64,000 nucleotides of DNA from Acidovorax sp. NCPPB 3576 (GCF_028473605.1 NZ_CP097267.1:4394501-4458500), one strand, 5' to 3'; positions 41,408-50,484 are shown, counted from the stretch's first letter. A program made the numbers and translations. Notes: generated by a model not told the origin, from the letters alone.

Positions 41408-42805
41408 ATGGCCAACAGCCGCTATCACCACACCGCCGGCGGGCAGCGCTGGCAGTTCCGCGACCTGGGCGACGTGATGGCCAAGGCCACGCCCGCCCGG
41501 TCGGGCGACGTGCTGGCGGGCATCGCCGCAAGCACGGCGGTGGAGCGCATGGCCGCCCGCATGTGCCTGGCCGACGTGCCGCTGGACCGCTTCCTGAGCG
41601 AGGCGCTGGTGCCCTACGAGAGCGACGAGGTCACCCGCCTCATCATCGACACGCACGACGCCGCGGCCTTCGCGCCCATCGCCCACCTCACCGTCGGCGG
41701 GCTGCGCGACTGGCTGCTGGCCTCGTCCAGCGCCCAGCTGACGGCCGTGGCCCCCGGCCTCACGCCCGAGATGGCGGCCGCCGCGAGCAAGCTCATGCGC
41801 AACCAGGACCTGGTGTCCGTCGCGCGCCGATGCCGGGTGACCACGCGCTTTCGCAACACGCTGGGCCTGCCCGGGCACCTGGCCGTGCGGCTGCAGCCCA
41901 ACCACCCCACGGACGACCTGCGCGGCATCGCTGCCTCGATGATCGACGGCCTGCTGTACGGCGCGGGCGACGCGGTGATCGGCATCAACCCGGCCACCGA
42001 CAGCATCGCGGCCCTGACGGGCCTGGTGCACCGGCTGGACGAGGTGATCGCCACGCTGCAGATCCCCACGCAGTCCTGCGTGCTCACGCACGTGACCAAC
42101 ACGGTGCAGATGATCGAGCAGGGCGCGCCGGTGGACCTGGTGTTCCAGTCCATCGCCGGCACCGAAAAAGCCAACGCGGGTTTCGGCGTGAACCTGGCCT
42201 TGCTGCACGAGGCGCGCGAGGCCGCCCTGTCGCTGAAGCGCGGCACGCTCGGCGACAACGTGATGTATTTCGAGACCGGCCAGGGCAGCGCCTTGTCGGC
42301 CAATGCCCACCATGGCGTGGACCAGCAGACCTGCGAGGCGCGGGCCTACGGCGTGGCGCGCGCGTTCTCGCCCCTGCTCACCAACACCGTGGTCGGGTTC
42401 ATCGGGCCGGAGTACCTGTACGACGGCAAGCAGATCATCCGCGCGGGCCTGGAGGACCATTTCTGCGGCAAGCTGCTGGGCGTGCCGCTGGGCTGCGATG
42501 TCTGCTACACCAACCATGCCGAGGCCGACTCCGACGACATGGACACGCTGATGACGCTGCTGGGCGTGGCGGGCCTGACCTTCATCATGGGCGTGCCGGG
42601 CGCGGACGACATCATGCTCAACTACCAAAGCACCTCGTTCCACGACGCGCTGTACCTGCGCGAGGTGCTGGGCCTGAAGCGCGCGCCCGAGTTCGAGGCC
42701 TGGCTGCAGCGCATGCACCTGGCCGATGGTGCGGGCCGCCTGCTGCCCGCCGCGCAGCAGCAACCTGCGCTGGCCCAGTTGCGGCGCATCGGAGGGGCCG
42801 GGTGA
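41408..42805 (+). CDS. eutB: ethanolamine ammonia-lyase large subunit EutB
   Basis: With EutC, an adenosylcobalamin enzyme that splits ethanolamine to acetaldehyde and ammonia. 465 residues. Matches EutB across its length: SGDVLAGIAAST, LSEALVPYESDEVTR, IGINPATDS, the FQSIAGTEKAN loop, MYFETGQGSALSANAHHGVDQQT and GVPGADDIMLNYQSTSFHD. The ATG at 41408 is the family start; the best purine-rich site, GGAG, is 14 bases away, rather far. No shell, reactivase or permease genes of a full eut operon are present. Confidence 0.97.
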   Translation: MANSRYHHTAGGQRWQFRDLGDVMAKATPARSGDVLAGIAASTAVERMAARMCLADVPLDRFLSEALVPYESDEVTRLIIDTHDAAAFAPIAHLTVGGLRDWLLASSSAQLTAVAPGLTPEMAAAASKLMRNQDLVSVARRCRVTTRFRNTLGLPGHLAVRLQPNHPTDDLRGIAASMIDGLLYGAGDAVIGINPATDSIAALTGLVHRLDEVIATLQIPTQSCVLTHVTNTVQMIEQGAPVDLVFQSIAGTEKANAGFGVNLALLHEAREAALSLKRGTLGDNVMYFETGQGSALSANAHHGVDQQTCEARAYGVARAFSPLLTNTVVGFIGPEYLYDGKQIIRAGLEDHFCGKLLGVPLGCDVCYTNHAEADSDDMDTLMTLLGVAGLTFIMGVPGADDIMLNYQSTSFHDALYLREVLGLKRAPEFEAWLQRMHLADGAGRLLPAAQQQPALAQLRRIGGAG

Positions 42806-43632
42806 TGGCCGACGCGCCCGCCGCCCCGGACACCGGGCCCCCGCCCGATCCCTGGGACGACCTGCGCGCCCACACGGCGGCGCGGCTGGCGCTGGGGCGT
42901 GCCGGCACCGCCATCCCCACGCGCGAACTGCTGGACTTCGGCATGGCCCATGCCCAGGCACGCGATGCCGTGCACCGGCCGCTCGATGCCGAAGCCCTCG
43001 CCACGCAGATCGCATCGGCAGGCGGCATCCCGCTGCAGGTGGCCAGCGCCGCCACCGACCGCGCCACCTACCTGCTGCGCCCGGACCTGGGCCGCCGCCT
43101 GTGCGATGCCGATGCAGAACGCCTGCGCGGGCTGGGCGGCGTTGGGGATGGCAGCCCCCCGGAGGCCGGCTGCGACCTGCTGCTGGTGGTGGCCGATGGC
43201 CTGTCTTCCCTGGCCGTCGAGCGCAATGCCGCGCCGCTGGTGCAGGCCATCCTGGGCACCGCGCCGCAGGGCTGGCGCATCGGCCCGGTGGCCATTGCGA
43301 CGCAGGCGCGCGTGGCACTGGGCGACGAAGTGGGAACGCTGCTGGGGGCGCGCCTGGTGGCGGTGCTGATCGGCGAACGCCCGGGCCTGAGTTCGCCCGA
43401 CAGCCTGGGCATCTACCTCACCTGGCATCCGCAGGTGGGCTGCAGCGACGCCCAGCGCAACTGCATCTCCAACGTGCGGCCGCAGGGGCTGGCACCGGCA
43501 GCCGCCGCCGCGCGACTATGGTGGCTTTGCGGGGAGGCCAGGCGCTTGCGCCTGACCGGCATCGGGCTGAAAGACCGCAGCGATGCGGTCACCGTGGACG
43601 CTCGCCGGGCCGGCACGCTGCCGAAAGGGTGA
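42805..43632 (+). CDS. eutC: ethanolamine ammonia-lyase small subunit EutC
   Basis: Small subunit of the lyase, which completes the cobalamin-binding site. 275 residues. Family blocks: RLALGRAGTAIPTRELLDFGMAHAQARDAVH near the N terminus, LLLVVADGLSSLAV, IGERPGLSSPDSLGIYLTWHP and DAQRNCISNVRPQGL. Its ATG shares one base with the eutB stop (TGATG), which suggests coupled translation and equal amounts of subunits. Confidence 0.97.
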   Translation: MADAPAAPDTGPPPDPWDDLRAHTAARLALGRAGTAIPTRELLDFGMAHAQARDAVHRPLDAEALATQIASAGGIPLQVASAATDRATYLLRPDLGRRLCDADAERLRGLGGVGDGSPPEAGCDLLLVVADGLSSLAVERNAAPLVQAILGTAPQGWRIGPVAIATQARVALGDEVGTLLGARLVAVLIGERPGLSSPDSLGIYLTWHPQVGCSDAQRNCISNVRPQGLAPAAAAARLWWLCGEARRLRLTGIGLKDRSDAVTVDARRAGTLPKG

Positions 43633-43953
43633 CGGGGGACGATCGCACCCTGGGCCTTGGCTGCGGCGCCTGGCCTGTCTTGCCGGTTTTTCGCTTCCAG
43701 CGGCTGCACCGTGTCTGGATTGCAGCGGAAATCAAAACGGTTCGCATGGCAGATGAAACTTCTACCGTTCAGGGACCTGCGCGATTCGCATTCAGGAAAA
43801 TTTCAGTTAATTTCAGAAAACGACAACAACTCATAACAATTTAGCGCCGCACAACCTGATATTCCCTATTGCGTCCCAACCCCCTCCCATCAGAATGGCG
43901 TGTCGGCCAAAACCAGACGGCTCGACAAATCACTAATAAACGGAGGTTAAAGA
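43633..43953 (+). other. AT-richer intergenic region before the lectin gene
   Basis: 321 bp without a gene. Base composition drops from about 43735 on. TTCAG occurs at 43768, 43791, 43802 and 43812; the last three are 10-11 bp apart, one helical turn, and two of them form an AATTTCAG direct repeat. This could be a regulator site for the lectin gene. A possible -10 (TAACAAT) follows near 43834. The promoter is not certain. Confidence 0.45.
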
Positions 43954-44403
43954 ATGACTGCATACGTAATCCAGAGCCTGCAAAACACCAACCTGTGCAT
44001 CGGCGTTGCCAATGTCGCTGCAGGCTCGTTGGTCACCCTGAATGTGCTGTCCGGGGTCGGCGGCAAGAACTCCCAATGGAACATGGACCCCAACAGCGGC
44101 TTCATCACGCTGGCGGCGGACCCCAGCCTGTGCCTCGACGTTCAGGGATATGACGGCCAGCAGGGCCAGGTGATCGTGGCCAACCTGGTTCTGGGGCGGA
44201 CCAGCCAGCAATGGAACTGGGTGGGCCGGGCCCCCACCATTTCCAATGTCCAATATCCCCAAATGGTTCTGGACAATGCCAATAACAACGCCTCCCCGGG
44301 CAATCCCATTTTGATCTGGCCCTATAACGGCGGCCAAAATCAAAAATGGAGTTCCCTGTCGGTTCCCGCGTTGTCGAAAATGCTGGAATTGGCAGAAGCC
44401 TGA
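43954..44403 (+). CDS. ricin B-type (beta-trefoil) lectin-like protein
   Basis: 149 residues, starting MTAYVIQSLQNTNLC, with a good GGAGG ribosome-binding site 9 bases upstream. Three subdomain repeats end in QxW-like motifs: SQW (40-42), QQW (85-87) and QKW (130-132), as in ricin B lectins, with the middle repeat LCLDVQGYDGQQGQVIV the clearest. It would bind sugars. There is no signal peptide and no attached enzyme or toxin domain, so it acts in the cytoplasm or leaves by another route. Its GC content is lower than the genes around it, and it stands alone, which suggests horizontal gain. Confidence 0.85.
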   Translation: MTAYVIQSLQNTNLCIGVANVAAGSLVTLNVLSGVGGKNSQWNMDPNSGFITLAADPSLCLDVQGYDGQQGQVIVANLVLGRTSQQWNWVGRAPTISNVQYPQMVLDNANNNASPGNPILIWPYNGGQNQKWSSLSVPALSKMLELAEA

Positions 44404-44413
44404 TATCCATATT

Positions 44414-44437
44414 GGCAGAATCATTAAATTTTCTGCC
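44414..44437 (+). terminator. hairpin after the lectin gene
   Basis: GGCAGAA and TTCTGCC are perfect 7-bp arms around a 10-base AT loop, starting 10 bp after the lectin stop. No T run follows, so it is a weak intrinsic terminator at best or an RNA-stabilising stem. The remaining 210 bp before the convergent methyltransferase stop show nothing I can name. Confidence 0.45.
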
Positions 44438-44646
44438 ATCGTATTGGATTAATCATTTTCAGCCCTCGCCGCATCGCCATCCGGCATTGCGAGGGGCTGC
44501 CATCCGAGCGACATCACGCCGTCCTCGCCCCCTGGGGCAGGGGCGGCGTTCTGCATTTTTCTGCCTTGAACGGCAGCACCCGCCATCACGGGCGTTCCGC
44601 GTTCAATCCAAAGCACCGGCACACGGCCCCATCGTGCCTTCGCGCA

Positions 44647-45756
44647 TCAAAGCCGGTGTGACCGATCCCCTTGCGAAAAGCCCACCGGCTCCCACGGCTC
44701 GCCCGCGCCCAGGGCCAGCACCTTGAACAGTTCGCCCATTTCGTGCTCCATGACCAGCTTGGCGGCCGTCGCACGTTCGAGCAGGGGCAGCTCCACCATG
44801 CGCTGGGCCAGCCCGCAATTGATGAGAAAGTGCGCCTGCGTGGTGTAGCCCAGCACCTGCAGGCCCGCGTCCTGCGCGGCCAGCGCCATGGCGGTGAAAT
44901 TGACGTGGGCGGTGATGTCCTTGCGGCCCACTTCCACCAGCGGATCGCTGTCGGCCAGGTGCCCCTGGTGGCACATCACCGTGCCCATGTGGCGCTGGGG
45001 GTGGTAGTACTCCGCCTCGCCAAATCCATAGTCCAGCAAGAAGGCCGCGCCGCGCTCCAGCCGGTCGGCCAGGGTGCGGACGAAGCCCTCGCCCTGCGGG
45101 TGGATCTCGGTCAGGTAGTCGTGGGGGCCTTCCACCTCGACGGGCGGGCGCAGATCGGTGGGCCGATCAGCCCAGGCGAACGCATCGCCCTGCAGCACCA
45201 CGCCGCGTTCATGCCACACGCCGGCCGCCTGCCCGCCGTGGCGGGCCAGCAGCTTCACCGGCATGGCGTCGAGTACCTCGTTGCCCACCACCACGCCTGC
45301 AAAGCGGTCGGGCAGCGCATCCACCCACCGCACCTTGTGCGCATGCGGGGACAGCAGCACCTGCTGGCGCGCGCGCAGGCTGCCGGACAGATCGACGATG
45401 GTGTAGCGCTGCACCCGCTCACCCAGGGCATCGAGCAGCTGCAGCGCCAGGGCGCCGGAGCCCGCGCCGAACTCCCACACCTCGTGCGTGCCGGTCTGCG
45501 TGAGGGCCTCGCCCACCTGCACGGCCAGGGTCTGGCCGAACAGGGGGCTCAGCTCGGGCGCGGTCACGAAGTCGCTGCCCGATCCGGGCAGCAGGCCGAA
45601 CTTGGTGGAGTCGTTGGCGTAGTAGCCCAGGCCGGGCGTGTACAGGGCCAGGGCCATGAAGCGGTCGAAACCGATCCAGCCGCCGGCCTGTGCAATGGCC
45701 TGGCCGATGTGGGCCGCCAGGGCGGTCGTTAAACTTGGGGGTTCTGTCGTCGTCAC
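44647..45756 (-). CDS. SAM-dependent methyltransferase, MidA/NDUFAF7 family (DUF185)
   Basis: 369 residues. The opening GWIGFDRFMALALYTPGLGYYA, DFVTAPELSPLFGQTLA, the SAM loop EFGAGSGALA and the GNEVLDAMPVKLL block define the DUF185 family. The mitochondrial relative methylates an arginine in complex I; a protein-arginine role in bacteria is inference only. It is divergent from the SDR gene with only 17 bp between the two start codons. Confidence 0.93.
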   Translation of the reverse strand: MTTTEPPSLTTALAAHIGQAIAQAGGWIGFDRFMALALYTPGLGYYANDSTKFGLLPGSGSDFVTAPELSPLFGQTLAVQVGEALTQTGTHEVWEFGAGSGALALQLLDALGERVQRYTIVDLSGSLRARQQVLLSPHAHKVRWVDALPDRFAGVVVGNEVLDAMPVKLLARHGGQAAGVWHERGVVLQGDAFAWADRPTDLRPPVEVEGPHDYLTEIHPQGEGFVRTLADRLERGAAFLLDYGFGEAEYYHPQRHMGTVMCHQGHLADSDPLVEVGRKDITAHVNFTAMALAAQDAGLQVLGYTTQAHFLINCGLAQRMVELPLLERATAAKLVMEHEMGELFKVLALGAGEPWEPVGFSQGDRSHRL

Positions 45757-45773
45757 GGTCCCGATTGTCCCCG

Positions 45774-46577
45774 ATGCCCTCCCCCTCCCGTCCTCGCACC
45801 GTGCTGGTGACCGGCGCCGCCAAGCGCCTGGGCCGCGACATCGCGCTCGCGCTGGCCGCCGGCGGCTGGCAGGTGGCCGTGCACTATCGGCAATCCGAGC
45901 AGGATGCTATCGAAACCGTAGCAGCATGCCGTCGTCTTTCATGCGCCAGCGCCCATTTTGGTGCCGATTTCCAGGACGAAGCCGCCGTGCGCGGCCTGCT
46001 GCCCCGCGTGGTGCAGCATTTCGGCGCGGTGGACGCGGTGGTCAACAGTGCCTCGCTTTTCGAACACGACGATGCCGCGAGCTTCGGCTTCGCCACGCTG
46101 GAGCAGCACCTTCGCAGCAACACCGCGGCGCCCGTGCTGCTGGCCCAGGGCCTGCATGCGCACCTGGAACAGCGGGCCGCAGCCGCTGCGGGCAATGAAA
46201 GTGACGCGGGTGAAATCCACGGCGCCGTGGTCAACCTGCTCGACCAGAAGCTCTGGAACCAGAACCCCGATTTTTTGAGCTACACCCTCTCCAAGGCCGC
46301 ATTGGAAGCCGCCGGCACCATGCTGGCGCTGGCCCTCGCGCCCCGGGTGCGGGTGGTGGGGGTGGCGCCGGGCCTCACGCTCACCAGCCACCTGCTGGAG
46401 GGCGAGAAATTCCGCCAGTTGCACGCGCTGAGCCCGCTGGGTCGGTCTTCCACGCCCGCCGACGTGGCCGCCACCGTGAAGTTCGCGCTGGAGAACCGAT
46501 CCATCACCGGCACCACGCTGCTGGTGGACGGCGGCCAGCACCTGATGCGGTTCGAGCGCGACTTTTCGATGATGTGA
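45774..46577 (+). CDS. short-chain dehydrogenase, pteridine reductase/FolM-like
   Basis: 267 residues. NAD(P)-binding TGAAKRLGRDIAL at about 12-24, the NSAS motif in VVNSASLFEH, catalytic YTLSK and the C-terminal DGGQHL typical of SDRs. The RLGRD dinucleotide loop is like FolM/PTR1 enzymes that reduce dihydropteridines, and folB follows 43 bp downstream, which supports a folate role. Residues about 45-63 are encoded by a dispersed repeat copy inside the first Rossmann half; the frame is intact, so activity is probably kept. Confidence 0.88.
   Translation: MPSPSRPRTVLVTGAAKRLGRDIALALAAGGWQVAVHYRQSEQDAIETVAACRRLSCASAHFGADFQDEAAVRGLLPRVVQHFGAVDAVVNSASLFEHDDAASFGFATLEQHLRSNTAAPVLLAQGLHAHLEQRAAAAAGNESDAGEIHGAVVNLLDQKLWNQNPDFLSYTLSKAALEAAGTMLALALAPRVRVVGVAPGLTLTSHLLEGEKFRQLHALSPLGRSSTPADVAATVKFALENRSITGTTLLVDGGQHLMRFERDFSMM
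45906..45961 (+). repeat. dispersed repeat copy inside the SDR gene
   Basis: GCTATCGAAACCGTAGCAGC, then TTTCATGCGCCAGCGCCCA and TTTTGG match the GCTATC, CATGCGCCAG and CATTTTG blocks of the family. It is translated sense in the SDR frame and gives the odd segment ETVAACRRLSCASAHFG. Confidence 0.65.
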
Positions 46578-46620
46578 GCGCAGGCCGGCTCCGCCCTCCC
46601 CCTTTTCCTTCCCACACCCC

Positions 46621-46992
46621 ATGTACAACGCCGCAGGCACCCAGATCCTCACGCTCACCGGTTTGCGCTTCGACGCCAACCTGGGCATCCTCGCGCACGA
46701 GAAGACCATGCCGCAGCCCATCCAGGTCGATGCCGAACTGCACCTGGGCACGCAGCCCCTGCACCCGCGCGACGACGACATCCTGCACGTGCTGGACTAC
46801 CGCAAGGTGCGCCAGATCATCATCGACGAGTGCACGGCCGAGCACGTGAACCTGCTGGAGACGCTGATCGGCAAGCTCAGCGCCCGGCTCATGCTGCTGC
46901 CCGGCGTGCTGGGCGTGCGCGTGAAGATCGCCAAGCTGGAAATTTTCGACGACTGCGAAGTGGCCATCCGCAGCGAGACAGGACAGTGGTGA
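46621..46992 (+). CDS. folB: dihydroneopterin aldolase FolB
   Basis: Folate-pathway enzyme releasing 6-hydroxymethyl-dihydropterin and glycolaldehyde. 123 residues: [19 protein letters not shown] at the N terminus, [12 protein letters not shown] and [17 protein letters not shown] match the family, with the conserved glutamate of the pterin pocket. It follows the FolM-like SDR and its stop lies 5 bp before the ttcA ATG. Confidence 0.93.
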   Translation: MYNAAGTQILTLTGLRFDANLGILAHEKTMPQPIQVDAELHLGTQPLHPRDDDILHVLDYRKVRQIIIDECTAEHVNLLETLIGKLSARLMLLPGVLGVRVKIAKLEIFDDCEVAIRSETGQW

Positions 46993-46997
46993 ACCCC

Positions 46998-47984
46998 ATG
47001 AATGCCATCCTCAACGACACCACGCCCGGCTGGACCGCCAACGCCCCCGAGCCCCTCGTCACGCCTGATGCAGCGGCAAGCGCCGAAGCCGCTGCGGCGC
47101 CGGCCCGCCTGAAGATCGAGCGCGAAACGCACAAGCTGGAAAAGCGCCTGTGCCGCGAGGTGGGCAAGGCCATCGTGGACTACCAGATGATCGAGGAGGG
47201 CGACAAGGTCATGGTGTGCATGTCCGGCGGCAAGGACAGCTACGCCCTGCTGGACATCCTGCTCAAGCTCAAGGCACGCGCGCCCATCCACTTCGACCTG
47301 GTGGCGGTGAACCTCGACCAGAAGCAGCCGGGGTTTCCCGAGCACGTGCTGCCCGAGTACCTGGCCTCGCAGGGCGTGCCGTTTCACATCGAGAACGAAG
47401 ACACCTACAGCATCGTCAAGCGCCTCATTCCCGAGGGCAAGACGACCTGCAGCCTGTGCAGCCGGCTGCGCCGGGGCATCCTGTACCGCGTGGCCGACGA
47501 GCTGGGCTGCACCAAGATCGCCCTGGGCCACCACCGCGACGACATTTTGCAGACCCTGCTGCTCAACATGTTCTTCGGCGGCAAGCTCAAGTCCATGCCC
47601 CCGAAGCTCGTGAGCGACGACGGCAAACATGTGGTGATCCGCCCGCTGGCCTATGTGGCCGAGAAGGACACCGCGCGCTGGGCCGCGCACCGCGACTTCC
47701 CCATCATTCCCTGCAACCTGTGCGGCAGTCAGGAGAACCTCCAGCGCAAGCAGGTGGGCGAGATGCTGCGCGAATGGGAAAAGAAGTTCCCCGGCCGCGT
47801 GGAGAACATGTTCAATGCGCTGCAGAACGTCGTGCCGTCGCACCTGCTCGATGGAACACTGCACGACTTCAAAGGTCTGAAGGCGACGGGCATCGCCAGC
47901 GAAGACGGCGACAAGGCGTTCGACCGCGAGGATTTTCCTGCCGTCCCCGGATTGCCGGGCGTGCAGGTGGTCCAGCTGTCCTGA
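46998..47984 (+). CDS. ttcA: tRNA 2-thiocytidine biosynthesis protein TtcA
   Basis: Iron-sulfur ATPase that thiolates cytidine 32 of some tRNAs. 328 residues. PP-loop SGGKDS at 76-81; cluster cysteines in [10 protein letters not shown] and the conserved [23 protein letters not shown] is the family block. The N-terminal 35 residues are Ala-rich and variable. The ATG at 46998 was chosen; a GTG three codons earlier overlaps the folB stop and is possible. Confidence 0.96.
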   Translation: MNAILNDTTPGWTANAPEPLVTPDAAASAEAAAAPARLKIERETHKLEKRLCREVGKAIVDYQMIEEGDKVMVCMSGGKDSYALLDILLKLKARAPIHFDLVAVNLDQKQPGFPEHVLPEYLASQGVPFHIENEDTYSIVKRLIPEGKTTCSLCSRLRRGILYRVADELGCTKIALGHHRDDILQTLLLNMFFGGKLKSMPPKLVSDDGKHVVIRPLAYVAEKDTARWAAHRDFPIIPCNLCGSQENLQRKQVGEMLREWEKKFPGRVENMFNALQNVVPSHLLDGTLHDFKGLKATGIASEDGDKAFDREDFPAVPGLPGVQVVQLS

Positions 47985-48045
47985 ACGCCCCATCACTTCA
48001 ACCCAGCGCTGACCGCACCATGACGGACCCTTTCAGGAGACACCC

Positions 48046-48675
48046 ATGAAGACCCTGCGCTGCGCTTTTTCAATCACCCTGGCCGTTGCCGCCCTGATGC
48101 TCGGCGGGTGCGCCGTCACCCGCACCGTGGACAGCGCGGTACACAGCTATTCCACCCTGGCCGCCCTGCCCTCGCCGCCCACCTACCGCCTGGAGCGCCT
48201 GCCCTCGCAGCAGGCCCAGGCCGCGTCGTTCGCCCCCATCGAGGCCATGGCCCAGCAATCGCTCGCCCGCGTGGGGCTGCAGCGCGACGACGCCCATGCC
48301 AAGCTGGTGCTGCAGGTCGGCGCGCAGGCCAGCTACGCCACGCCGGCCTACTGGCCCTACTACGGCGACCCGTTCTATCCCCGCTGGGGCCTGGGCCTCG
48401 GCTACGGGGGCCATGGGGGCCGCTGGGGCTGGGGCATGGGCGGCAGCTGGATGATGGACCGCCCGCCCACCCTTTACCGCCGCGAGGCCAGCCTGGTGCT
48501 GCGCGACGCCGCCACGCAGCAGATCGTCTATGAAACCTCTGCCGTGCACGAAGACGTGTGGACCACCGACCCGGCCATCTTCGGCATCCTGTTCGACGCC
48601 GCGCTGACCGGTTTCCCGCAGCCCCCGGCCGGGCCGCGCCAGGTGCGCACCACCCTGGCGCCGCCCGCCCCCTGA
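48046..48675 (+). CDS. DUF4136 lipoprotein
   Basis: 209 residues. Lipoprotein signal with lipobox LGGC (cysteine at residue 22), AGGAG before the ATG. Body of DUF4136 type: TYRLERLPSQQ, LARVGLQRDDAHAKLVLQV, then a Gly/Trp/Tyr-rich loop (YWPYYGDPFYPRWG) and a beta-rich end. It should sit in the outer membrane or periplasm; function is unknown. Followed 17 bp later by the phosphatase gene. Confidence 0.88.
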   Translation: MKTLRCAFSITLAVAALMLGGCAVTRTVDSAVHSYSTLAALPSPPTYRLERLPSQQAQAASFAPIEAMAQQSLARVGLQRDDAHAKLVLQVGAQASYATPAYWPYYGDPFYPRWGLGLGYGGHGGRWGWGMGGSWMMDRPPTLYRREASLVLRDAATQQIVYETSAVHEDVWTTDPAIFGILFDAALTGFPQPPAGPRQVRTTLAPPAP

Positions 48676-48692
48676 TCGACGACCTGCACGCC

Positions 48693-49331
48693 ATGGAAGC
48701 CACCCGCATCATCGCCATCCGCCACGGAGAGACCGCCTGGAACGTGGACACGCGCATCCAGGGCCACCTGGACATTCCGCTCAACCACACCGGCCTGTGG
48801 CAGGCGCGCCGCGTGGGCGACGCGCTGGCCACCGAGCCCGTGGCCGCCATCTACGCCAGCGACCTGCAGCGCGCCCATGCCACCGCCAAGGCCGTGGCCG
48901 ACGCCACGGGCGCGCCGCTCATCGCCGAGCCCGGGCTGCGCGAGCGCAGCTTCGGGCAGTTGCAGGGCCGCACCTTCGCCGAGATCGAAACCGAGATGCC
49001 CGAGGAGGCCCGCCGCTGGCGCCAGCGCGATCCGCACTTCGTGCCCGAGGGGGGCGAATCGCTGATCGTGTTCCGCGAGCGCATCCTCGGCGTCACCCAC
49101 CAGCTGGCGCAGCGCCACCCCGGCGAACTGGTGGTGCTGGTCGCCCACGGCGGCGTGATGGACGTGCTGTACCGGGCCGCCACCGGCCAGGAACTGCAGG
49201 CGCCGCGCACCTGGCAGCTCACCAACGCCGCCATCAACCGCCTGCTCTGGACCGGCGACGGCCTCACCCTGGTCGGCTGGGCCGACACACAGCACCTGGA
49301 CAACGCCACGCGCGATGAAGCCCATTCCTGA
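48693..49331 (+). CDS. histidine phosphatase family protein
   Basis: 212 residues of the phosphoglycerate-mutase-like fold. Catalytic RHG in AIRHGETAWN at about 7-16, SDLQRAHATAKAV, LRERSFGQLQG and the second histidine in LVAHGGVMD. Such proteins act on phosphoesters including phosphoglycerate, cobalamin or folate precursors; the substrate cannot be told. The end overlaps the next gene by 17 bp. Confidence 0.92.
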   Translation: MEATRIIAIRHGETAWNVDTRIQGHLDIPLNHTGLWQARRVGDALATEPVAAIYASDLQRAHATAKAVADATGAPLIAEPGLRERSFGQLQGRTFAEIETEMPEEARRWRQRDPHFVPEGGESLIVFRERILGVTHQLAQRHPGELVVLVAHGGVMDVLYRAATGQELQAPRTWQLTNAAINRLLWTGDGLTLVGWADTQHLDNATRDEAHS

Positions 49332-50484
49332 ATCCCTGCGCGCCAGCATCGGCCTGCGCGTCGATCTGATCGACACCCCCGCACTCGTCGTCGATCTCGA
49401 CGCCATGGAACGCAACATCCAGCGCATGGCCGATTTCGCGCGCAAGCACCAGGTGCGCTGGCGGCCGCATGCCAAGCTGCACAAGAGCGCCGAAATCGCG
49501 CTGCTCCTGCAGCAAGCCGGCGCCACCGGCGCCTGCGTACAAAAGGTGAGCGAGGCCGAGGCTCTGGCCGCCGCGGGCGTGAACGACCTGTACATCAGCA
49601 ACCAGGTCATCGCCGGAGCCAAGCTGCTGCGCGTGGCACGCCTGGCGCACCAGCTCGAGCTGCGCGGCGGTCGCCTGGCGCTCGCGGTGGACAGCGAAGA
49701 AGGCATCGAACGCCTGGCCGAGGCCATGGCGGTCACCGCAAGCGATGCGGGCATCGACGTGTTCGTGGAAATCGACGTGGGCCAGCGGCGCTGCGGCGTG
49801 CCGCCCGGCGAGCCGGCCGTGGCCCTGGCGCTGGCCGTGTCGCGCCATGCCCGGCTGCGCTTCGCGGGCCTGCATGCCTACCATGGCCGTGCACAGCACC
49901 TGCGCGGCGCACAGGCCCGCCGGGAAGCCATCGCCGCCGTGGTGGAGGCCGCGCGCCACACGCGCGACCTCATCACCGCCGCCGGACTTCCCGTGCCGCT
50001 CGTCACCGGCTCAGGCACCGGCACGCTGGTGCATGAGGCCGCCAGCGGCGTCTACGGCGAACTGCAGGCGGGCTCGTTCCTGTTCATGGACGCGGACTAC
50101 GCCAGCAACGAACGCGAACCGGCCCAGCCGGCCTTCGAGCATGCGCTGTTCGTCAAGACCCAGGTCATCTCCAGCCAGGAAACGCACGCGGTGTGCGATG
50201 CCGGCCACAAGAGCCACGCCATCGATTCGGGCCTGCCGGTCGTGGCCATGCTGCCCCCTGAACGCGCGCTGCGCTATGCCAACGGCGGCGACGAGCACGG
50301 CATTCTCTACGCCGACGGCAACAAGGCCCGGCTGCCCTCGCTGGGCCGCATGCTGTGGCTCATTCCGGGCCATTGCGACCCGACGGTGAACCTGTACGAC
50401 TTCTTGATCGGCGTGCGCGGCGGCTTGGCGCACGGGGTGGTGGAGCGGATCATCCGCGTGGATGCCAGGGGCGCGCTGAGCTGA
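49315..50484 (+). CDS. PLP-dependent D-threonine aldolase / D-serine dehydratase (DSD1) family enzyme
   Basis: 389 residues with an alanine-racemase-like barrel. The PLP lysine is K54 in RPHAKLHKS. The C-terminal metal motif is GHCDPTVNLYD, with H353, C354 and D355; H-x-D is the pattern of D-threonine aldolases, whereas D-serine and hydroxyaspartate dehydratases use H-x-C, so an aldolase-type activity is favoured but not settled. It overlaps the phosphatase by 17 bp and so is likely co-translated. Confidence 0.9.
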   Translation: MKPIPESLRASIGLRVDLIDTPALVVDLDAMERNIQRMADFARKHQVRWRPHAKLHKSAEIALLLQQAGATGACVQKVSEAEALAAAGVNDLYISNQVIAGAKLLRVARLAHQLELRGGRLALAVDSEEGIERLAEAMAVTASDAGIDVFVEIDVGQRRCGVPPGEPAVALALAVSRHARLRFAGLHAYHGRAQHLRGAQARREAIAAVVEAARHTRDLITAAGLPVPLVTGSGTGTLVHEAASGVYGELQAGSFLFMDADYASNEREPAQPAFEHALFVKTQVISSQETHAVCDAGHKSHAIDSGLPVVAMLPPERALRYANGGDEHGILYADGNKARLPSLGRMLWLIPGHCDPTVNLYDFLIGVRGGLAHGVVERIIRVDARGALS

